64,000 nucleotides of DNA from JANLQX01 sp031406385 (GTDB lineage Bacteria; Actinomycetota; Acidimicrobiia; Acidimicrobiales; JANYDT01), in assembly GCA_031406385.1 (NCBI GenBank), contig JANOHI010000012.1, forward strand, positions 1 to 64,000. The letters run 5' to 3'. Below, piece by piece: positions 59,052 to 64,000 of this stretch. Every line of letters begins with the position of its first letter. Position 1 is the first letter of the stretch. Position numbers and translations under genes: made by a program. The notes beneath the pieces are model-generated. The model was not told the origin of the DNA. It saw only the letters and a program-made list of their open reading frames with translations, and made no database searches.

Positions 59052-60338
59052 TCACCAGCGGACGGGGAGAGCCCAACAGGTGTGAACCTCGCCCACGCGC
59101 AAAGCCCGGCGCACGGGGACGACGCCACCGGCCAGTGCGATGCCCGGACACTCGTCGAGAAGCACCCGCGAAACCGTGATGGCGAGGTCACGGGTCAGCG
59201 CGTATGCCGATCTCGGACGATCCTCCGGCACCGCGGGATGCTTCGACGGGGCACCCGTACCGAAGGAGACGCCACTCGCCAGACCATCGGCACGGTACGT
59301 CCCGCGCGGTTCGCGCTGGCAGACGTCCTTACGGAGGAGATCGAACCTGTCGGGATCTTCAAAGATCCTCGGGTCGCGGTTGGCCGCGGCGGCTGAACAC
59401 CGAAGGAGCGCGCCGTCGGGAAGCAATCGCCCGAAGCGCTCGACCTCGTGCCGTGCGAATCGATCGGCCGACAGGATCGGCGGGCTGTGCCGGAGCGTTT
59501 CCGCCCATGCCGACTTGACGAGGCGGGGGTTGCGGCGAACCTCATCGAACTGGTCGGGGTTGGTGAGCAGCAGGCTCCACATGTTGGCGAGACCGCCGTG
59601 GAGCGTCTCGTGGTCGGCTTCGAGAAGGGTGGCCACGACATCATCGACAGTCCCGCCGAGACCGGCGATCACCGCCGCCAACCCCTCACCCTGATCCGTA
59701 GGTGCGCGTAGGAGTTCACGAAGTTCATCGATAGCTCTACGAGCGGCCTGTCGCGCTTGGGGCTCCCAACCGACGCCCCGCTGCATGGTGAGAAACGCCG
59801 CGACGAAGCGCTCCTCTTCTGCGTCGTCGACACCCAGAGTGCGGGCGAGCAGACGGATCGGGAATCGAGCGCAGAGCTCGATCGAAAGGTCGCGGGTCGT
59901 CCCTTCGACCATCTCGCTGACGAGTTCGCGGGCGACCCGCTCACCGTGCTCGTCGGCATAGGCGGTGACGAACGATCGGACCGCGAGGTCGCTGCCGAAG
60001 TCGTTGGCCCAGCGATCGAGGCCGCTGCGCCAACGACGGGTTCGTGTCTCGTAGTTGGCCTCGTCGACGAACACCGACGTGACATCGTCGTAGCGGGTGA
60101 CCCAGAACGCGTTGCCCGGCCAGTCGCGGTAGCAGGGATAGTTCTCGCGAAGGATGCCGACGAGCGTGAACGGGTCGTCGAGATAGGCCGACGACGAGAG
60201 TTGACGCGGTTTGATCAGCGGAGTTGTTTCTCGAACCCGCATGCGCTGGTACACCTCATACGAGCGGAAACCGGTCTTTGCTCCGCGCGGTGCGCTGACC
60301 GCAGGCTCATCGACGGCGTAGCCGTCGGTCACGGTCAT
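59052..60338 (-). CDS. Cytochrome P450 homologue lacking the heme-ligating Cys
   Basis: The 428-aa protein aligns with P450s: NAFWVTRYDDVTSVFVDE, I-helix region ADHETLHGG (241-249), ExxR as ETLR (280-283), and ANRDPRIFEDPDRFDLLR. The heme loop reads SFGTGAPSKHPAV (358-370) where FGxGxHxCxG is expected, so the thiolate Cys is absent; no frameshift would restore it. It starts one base after the stop of a canonical P450 gene. It may be non-heme, differently ligated or a partner subunit. Confidence 0.75.
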   Translation of the reverse strand: MTVTDGYAVDEPAVSAPRGAKTGFRSYEVYQRMRVRETTPLIKPRQLSSSAYLDDPFTLVGILRENYPCYRDWPGNAFWVTRYDDVTSVFVDEANYETRTRRWRSGLDRWANDFGSDLAVRSFVTAYADEHGERVARELVSEMVEGTTRDLSIELCARFPIRLLARTLGVDDAEEERFVAAFLTMQRGVGWEPQARQAARRAIDELRELLRAPTDQGEGLAAVIAGLGGTVDDVVATLLEADHETLHGGLANMWSLLLTNPDQFDEVRRNPRLVKSAWAETLRHSPPILSADRFARHEVERFGRLLPDGALLRCSAAAANRDPRIFEDPDRFDLLRKDVCQREPRGTYRADGLASGVSFGTGAPSKHPAVPEDRPRSAYALTRDLAITVSRVLLDECPGIALAGGVVPVRRALRVGEVHTCWALPVRW

Positions 60339-60339
60339 C

Positions 60340-61806
60340 TCAGGTGCTCCGACGAAGGTGCAGCCACAGCGAACGGATCGCCCCGAGCCCGATCGGGGCG
60401 AGTGAGACGCCGTCGATGTCTTTGGGCATGCGGTCCACGTCGATGCGCATCTCGTAGCCCCGTCGGGCCATCGTCTCGGAGAGAACCTTCGAACCGACCA
60501 CCGTCTCCTGCTGGGAGATCCACGCGCCGGGACACAGGTGCGGGCCGACACCGAACGCCATATGACTGGCGCGGCCGTCCTTGCGGTACCCGCTGCGCAG
60601 GATCTTGCCGGTGTAGAGATCGCGTCGGCTGATGTCGAATCGCTCCGGTTCAGCGAATACGCGATCGTCGTGGTTGGCGGAGAAGTCGACCATCTGCATC
60701 AGTGAGCCGGCCGGGACCCGCACGCCGTGCATCTCGAGATCGAAGCTGTTGTGACGGGGTTGGCCTCCGATCGACGACGAGTGTCGAAGCATCTCGTGGA
60801 ACGCCGCGTCCCACAGAGATTCGTCAGCGCGCAGACCTTCGTATTGATCGAGATTGGTGAGCAGGAGATACCACAGGTTCATGATCGCACCCCGGGTCGT
60901 CTCCCCACCGCCACCGACGATGAGCGCGATGTTGGACGTGATCTCCTCGGTTGACAGCAGATCTCCGTCGACCCGGCTGGCACAGAGCTCGGAGATGATG
61001 TCGGGGCCGATCGGGTCGCCGTTGTCGTCGAGAAGCATCGTCGGACGCGCCCGACGTTCGGCGACAAGGCTCTCGACGAAGTCCTCAAGGTCTTGACGGG
61101 CCTCGATACCGCGGTGCGCCGACTCGGAGCCGCCGAGGCCGTTCATCATCGACGAGTACCAGTAGAAGAACTGCGAACGTGCCTCGTCCGGAAAGCCGAG
61201 CACCTGGCAGACAACGCGGATCGGGAACTCGTTGGCAAAACCGGCGCCCAGCTCGACGGAGAACTCGCGCGTCGAGTCGTTGGGGTCGGCCGGCACGACC
61301 GCTCCATCGGGCGCCGTGCCGGAGGTCCAGGTGTCGATCATCTCAGCGGCCAGGCGTTCGATGACGCCAAGTCGGCGGTCCAGTGCTTTGCCGATGAGGT
61401 GGCGTCCATAGAGGTTGCGGCGACGGCGATGCTCGATCCCCGAGAGCTCCAACTGCGTGTTCCCGAGCACACCCGAAGACATGCCCTTCGGAATCGTGTT
61501 GAACCCTTCCTCGTCCATGTAGCACGCCGTGATGTCGTCGTAGCGGGTGACCCAGTAGGCGTTGTGCAGGGGATCGTGGAAGACCGGATAGTGATCGCGC
61601 AAGATCCGGTAGTACGGGTACGGGTTGCGCTGGAACTCCGCGGAGTCGAAGATCCGGGGATCAACGAGTGGGACGCCGTTCGCATCGGTGCCCATGTCAC
61701 ACGGCTGCCCCAGGGGCATGAGGGGGAACTGCACGCGGGTGTCGGAAAACGCGTCGTCGAGGCCGAGGGCGTCGTCGAGGACGTTGCGGAACGGGCATGC
61801 ACTCAT
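60340..61806 (-). CDS. Cytochrome P450
   Basis: The 488-aa protein is a full P450: NAYWVTRYDDITACYMDEEGF, I-helix VGGGGETTRGA, FHEMLRHSS with ExxR, and the heme motif MAFGVGPHLCPGAW (Cys near residue 424). It is longer than typical actinobacterial P450s, with an extra N-terminus. It is co-transcribed with the Cys-less homologue at 59052-60338. The substrate is unknown; an acyl-CoA ligase and SnoaL-fold gene are upstream. Confidence 0.9.
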   Translation of the reverse strand: MSACPFRNVLDDALGLDDAFSDTRVQFPLMPLGQPCDMGTDANGVPLVDPRIFDSAEFQRNPYPYYRILRDHYPVFHDPLHNAYWVTRYDDITACYMDEEGFNTIPKGMSSGVLGNTQLELSGIEHRRRRNLYGRHLIGKALDRRLGVIERLAAEMIDTWTSGTAPDGAVVPADPNDSTREFSVELGAGFANEFPIRVVCQVLGFPDEARSQFFYWYSSMMNGLGGSESAHRGIEARQDLEDFVESLVAERRARPTMLLDDNGDPIGPDIISELCASRVDGDLLSTEEITSNIALIVGGGGETTRGAIMNLWYLLLTNLDQYEGLRADESLWDAAFHEMLRHSSSIGGQPRHNSFDLEMHGVRVPAGSLMQMVDFSANHDDRVFAEPERFDISRRDLYTGKILRSGYRKDGRASHMAFGVGPHLCPGAWISQQETVVGSKVLSETMARRGYEMRIDVDRMPKDIDGVSLAPIGLGAIRSLWLHLRRST

Positions 61807-61886
61807 CGTTGTCTCCTTGGTCGATCTCGCTTATGCGCTCGGGGTCGCCGCCCAGCAGGGCGGGCGGGACACCGGCCGGGCCCGGT

Positions 61887-61981
61887 TCACGAGGTCGCCT
61901 GAACGGTCCAGTAGTTCTGGCGCCGCAACAGGCCAAGACGGTTCATGAGCTCGCCTCGACGGTCCAGTAGGGCGCTCGCAA
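61887..61981. repeat. 56-bp tandem duplication of the 3' end of the acyl-CoA ligase gene
   Basis: The sequence at 61943-61981 encodes the last residues of the ligase (ending YWTVEASS-stop on the minus strand). A diverged copy at 61887-61925 encodes a similar end (NYWTVQATS-stop). Copy offset is 56 bp. It recalls the 53-55-bp repeats after the threonine deaminase gene. Confidence 0.7.
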
Positions 61982-63481
61982 TGCTCGCTTGTTGACCTTG
62001 CCCATGGTCGTACGGCCGATGTCGTCGACGAACTCGACACTGCGCGGACACTTGAACGTGGAGAGGCGCTCGCGGCAGAACGCCACGAGCTCCGATGCCG
62101 GCGGCGGGTTGGCCGGATCGCGCAGCACCACCAACGCCTTGAGCTCCTCGCCCATCTCGTGGTGCGGCACACCGATGCAGGCGACGTCGAGCACGGCCGG
62201 ATGTTCGGCCAGAACGTGCTCGGCTTCGGCGGGATAGATGTTCACCCCACCGGAGACGACCATGTCGCTGAAACGATCGGTGATGTAGACAAACCCGTCG
62301 GGGTCGACGTAGCCGATCTCGCCGAGCGTGAACACACCGGGTTCGATGTGAGCGGCAGCGCTCTTGGCTGGATCGTTCGGGTACACCACGCCGCGTCCGG
62401 TGGCGTCGGCGAAGAACAGCCGCCCTTCGGTGTTCGGAGGGAGGAGCTTGCCGTCGTCGTCATACACCCGGGCACTGAACGGCGGGATGCACCTTCCGAC
62501 GGAACCCGGGTGTATGAGCCACTCGGTGCTGGAGATCGAACAGGTCGTGCCGACTTCGGTTGCGCCGTATGCGTCGGTGAAGACGGGTCCCCACCACTCG
62601 ATCATCGAACGCTTCACGTCGATCGGACACTTCGCTCCGGTGTGGGCGACGCTCTTCATCGACGACACGTCGTAGCGTGCCTTCACGTCGTCGGGCAGCG
62701 CGAGCAGGCGGACGAAATGCGTCGGCACCATCACCGCGCTCTCGGTCTGGTAGGTGTCGATGACGCGGAGTGTTTCTTCGGCGTCGAACTTCGCCAGGAT
62801 GACCGAGGGGATGCCAGCGACGAGCAACCGCATGCCGCTCAGAGGACCGGTGTGATACATCGGCCCGACGACCAGATGCGTGCCGAACTGGGCGAAGCGA
62901 TTGGCGCGAAGTCCGTCGAGGTGCTCGGCCATCGTGGCACCGCCGGCGAACATCGTGGGCGGCAGTTCGGTGCCCTTGGGGAGCCCCGTGGTGCCCGACG
63001 TGTAGAGCAGGTTCGGGCGCGGTGCGATGTCGAGCGACGGTGCGCCCGTCGGGGAAGCGGCGAGCCACTCGTCCCAGTCGAGTACGCCGGCGACACCACC
63101 GCAGCGCCAGCCGATGATCGTCTCCACCCCGGCCTGCGCGGCAGCCGCCACGCCGCGCTCCACCGTTTCCGGTCCGACGAAAAGCACCTTCGTCTGGGAG
63201 TCCGCCAAGATGTAGGCCGCCTCGTCGGCGGTGAGATGAAAGTTGACGGGGACGGTCGATGCTCCGCCGAGCAGCGCGCCGAGATGAGCGAGTGCAGTTT
63301 GGGCAGCGTTCTCAGCGAACACGGACACCCGTTTGGCCGGGCCCAGGTCGATCCGCGCGAGGCCGTTGGCCACGCGGTCCAAGGCGTCGTCGACATCGGC
63401 CCACGTCATCGCCACGAGGGGATCCCGGAGCGCGATCTCGTCGGGGCGTTCCTCAGCCAGGCGTTGGGCAAACAGCGGCAT
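61943..63481 (-). CDS. Acyl-CoA synthetase (AMP-binding, fatty-acid/aryl-CoA ligase type)
   Basis: From ATG 63481 the product is 512 aa. The P-loop is LLYTSGTTGLPKGTE; the adenine-binding region is TDAYGATEVG; GYVDPDGFVYITDRFSDMVVSGGVNIYPAE is the hinge, and the catalytic Lys lies in GKVNKRALR. It activates a carboxylic acid as acyl-AMP and then acyl-CoA, a usual first step of catabolism. Its gene lies between P450 and SnoaL-fold genes on the same strand. The frame continues upstream to 63880, but that part overlaps the next gene and looks unrelated. Confidence 0.88.
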   Translation of the reverse strand: MPLFAQRLAEERPDEIALRDPLVAMTWADVDDALDRVANGLARIDLGPAKRVSVFAENAAQTALAHLGALLGGASTVPVNFHLTADEAAYILADSQTKVLFVGPETVERGVAAAAQAGVETIIGWRCGGVAGVLDWDEWLAASPTGAPSLDIAPRPNLLYTSGTTGLPKGTELPPTMFAGGATMAEHLDGLRANRFAQFGTHLVVGPMYHTGPLSGMRLLVAGIPSVILAKFDAEETLRVIDTYQTESAVMVPTHFVRLLALPDDVKARYDVSSMKSVAHTGAKCPIDVKRSMIEWWGPVFTDAYGATEVGTTCSISSTEWLIHPGSVGRCIPPFSARVYDDDGKLLPPNTEGRLFFADATGRGVVYPNDPAKSAAAHIEPGVFTLGEIGYVDPDGFVYITDRFSDMVVSGGVNIYPAEAEHVLAEHPAVLDVACIGVPHHEMGEELKALVVLRDPANPPPASELVAFCRERLSTFKCPRSVEFVDDIGRTTMGKVNKRALRAPYWTVEASS

Positions 63482-63510
63482 TGGGGCGTGGTCCCTGGTT
63501 CTCGTAGTGC

Positions 63511-63963
63511 TTACGCCGACGGGGCCGCGGGCGCGGCGGTATTGAGGAACCGGGCGGAGAGGTCCGGTGGTCCCTGGTAGTGCGGGAACAATTGACGGCT
63601 GGTGAACAGCCAGTCTCCGTCGACGCACGCATAGGTGTCCTGGTAATGCGCCAGCAGGATCCCCGGCGTTCCGTCGGCCCGGAGGAAGTGTTCGCCGATG
63701 TACCAGCGGCCGGTCGCGGTGAGGCCGTGGACTTTGACTTCGCCGTTGTAGACGTTCTGCACGACCGCCGTCATTCCGGTCATGGCTTTGGTCCACAAGC
63801 TGACGATTGCGTCTCGACCGACCACGTCGCGGTCGGCGGACAGGATCCACCGTGACTCGAGGGCCCAGCAGTTCCCCCACTGCTCACCGTCGCGGTGCAC
63901 CACTGCGTCGGCGTAGCGATGGACCAATTCGGCGATGGCTTCTCTTGTTGTGGGCTCACTCAT
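63511..63963 (-). CDS. SnoaL-like (NTF2-fold) protein
   Basis: The 150-aa protein (TREAIAELVHRYADAVVHRDGEQWGNCWALESRWIL, ILLAHYQDTYACVDGDWLFTSRQLFPHYQGP) matches the SnoaL_4 group of NTF2-fold proteins, which include dehydratases, isomerases and ring-hydroxylating-dioxygenase beta-like proteins. It is the first gene of a probable minus-strand operon with the acyl-CoA ligase 29 bp downstream. Its start is 37 bp from the window end. Confidence 0.78.
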   Translation of the reverse strand: MSEPTTREAIAELVHRYADAVVHRDGEQWGNCWALESRWILSADRDVVGRDAIVSLWTKAMTGMTAVVQNVYNGEVKVHGLTATGRWYIGEHFLRADGTPGILLAHYQDTYACVDGDWLFTSRQLFPHYQGPPDLSARFLNTAAPAAPSA

Positions 63964-64000
63964 GATCCAACCCCAAACAAAACCGGCGAAACATCAACAA

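Overview
The window looks like a chromosome segment of a high-GC actinobacterium. Members of the Acidimicrobiia (Ilumatobacter-like) would fit; that is inference from GC-rich codon use, frequent GTG starts, ATGA/GTGA gene overlaps, NarL-type regulators, two-domain Wzz/tyrosine-kinase proteins and a P450, Rieske and acyl-CoA ligase catabolic set. No rRNA, tRNA or CRISPR array was seen.

Layout. 0-5 kb: tail of a surface-polysaccharide locus (Wzt C-terminal domain, GT17, methyltransferases, hexapeptide acyltransferase, GT2). 5-13.4 kb: a complete lasso-peptide type RiPP locus: nucleotidyltransferase, PqqD-like B1, methyltransferase with a winged-helix tail, HprK-like kinase, transglutaminase-like B2 protease, asparagine-synthetase-like cyclase, a 47-aa precursor and an ABC exporter. 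13.5-19.7 kb: a 1334-aa secreted glycoside-hydrolase-like protein and two GT4 enzymes. 19.8-24.6 kb: a second, incomplete RiPP set (short cyclase, 62-aa precursor, HprK-like kinase, PqqD, CxxCxxCC protein) with two tandem LuxR-type regulators. 24.8-26.4 kb: an IS3 orfA remnant and a damaged IS256-family transposase. 26.5-43 kb: an exopolysaccharide locus (GT61, two Wzz/BY-kinase proteins, GT4s, a GT2-GT4-GT4 triple fusion, two O-antigen ligase/polymerase proteins). It has further RiPP-type parts interleaved (a nucleotidyltransferase, a B2 protease, an ABC-exporter remnant). 43.2-47.4 kb: DUF4012 protein, small sortase-type surface protein, HxlR regulator and HtrA-like protease. 47.5-64 kb: catabolism and accessory genes (Rieske oxygenase, threonine deaminase, LarA-like protein, three P450s, SnoaL-fold proteins, acyl-CoA ligase, a DUF4143-type ATPase and a MazF-type toxin pair).

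Most notable result. The five-gene operon at 51782-54885 contains two AhpD/carboxymuconolactone-decarboxylase-like genes, each interrupted by one in-frame TGA exactly where the second cysteine of the family CxxC motif is expected (CVV-TGA and CGT-TGA). Each TGA is followed after 11-12 nt by a perfect hairpin with G in the apical loop, as in bacterial SECIS elements. I read both as selenoproteins with CxxU redox motifs, coupled to a cytochrome P450, a SnoaL-fold protein and a third AhpD-like subunit. An ordinary gene caller would break both genes.

Other points: a class III-like lasso precursor; a second precursor whose Asp is displaced but which ends in Ser beside a kinase of the type that phosphorylates terminal Ser; a P450 homologue without its heme-ligating Cys; 23-bp iterons before the ATPase gene; a perfect operator in the HxlR/protease intergenic region; and tandem duplications at gene ends.
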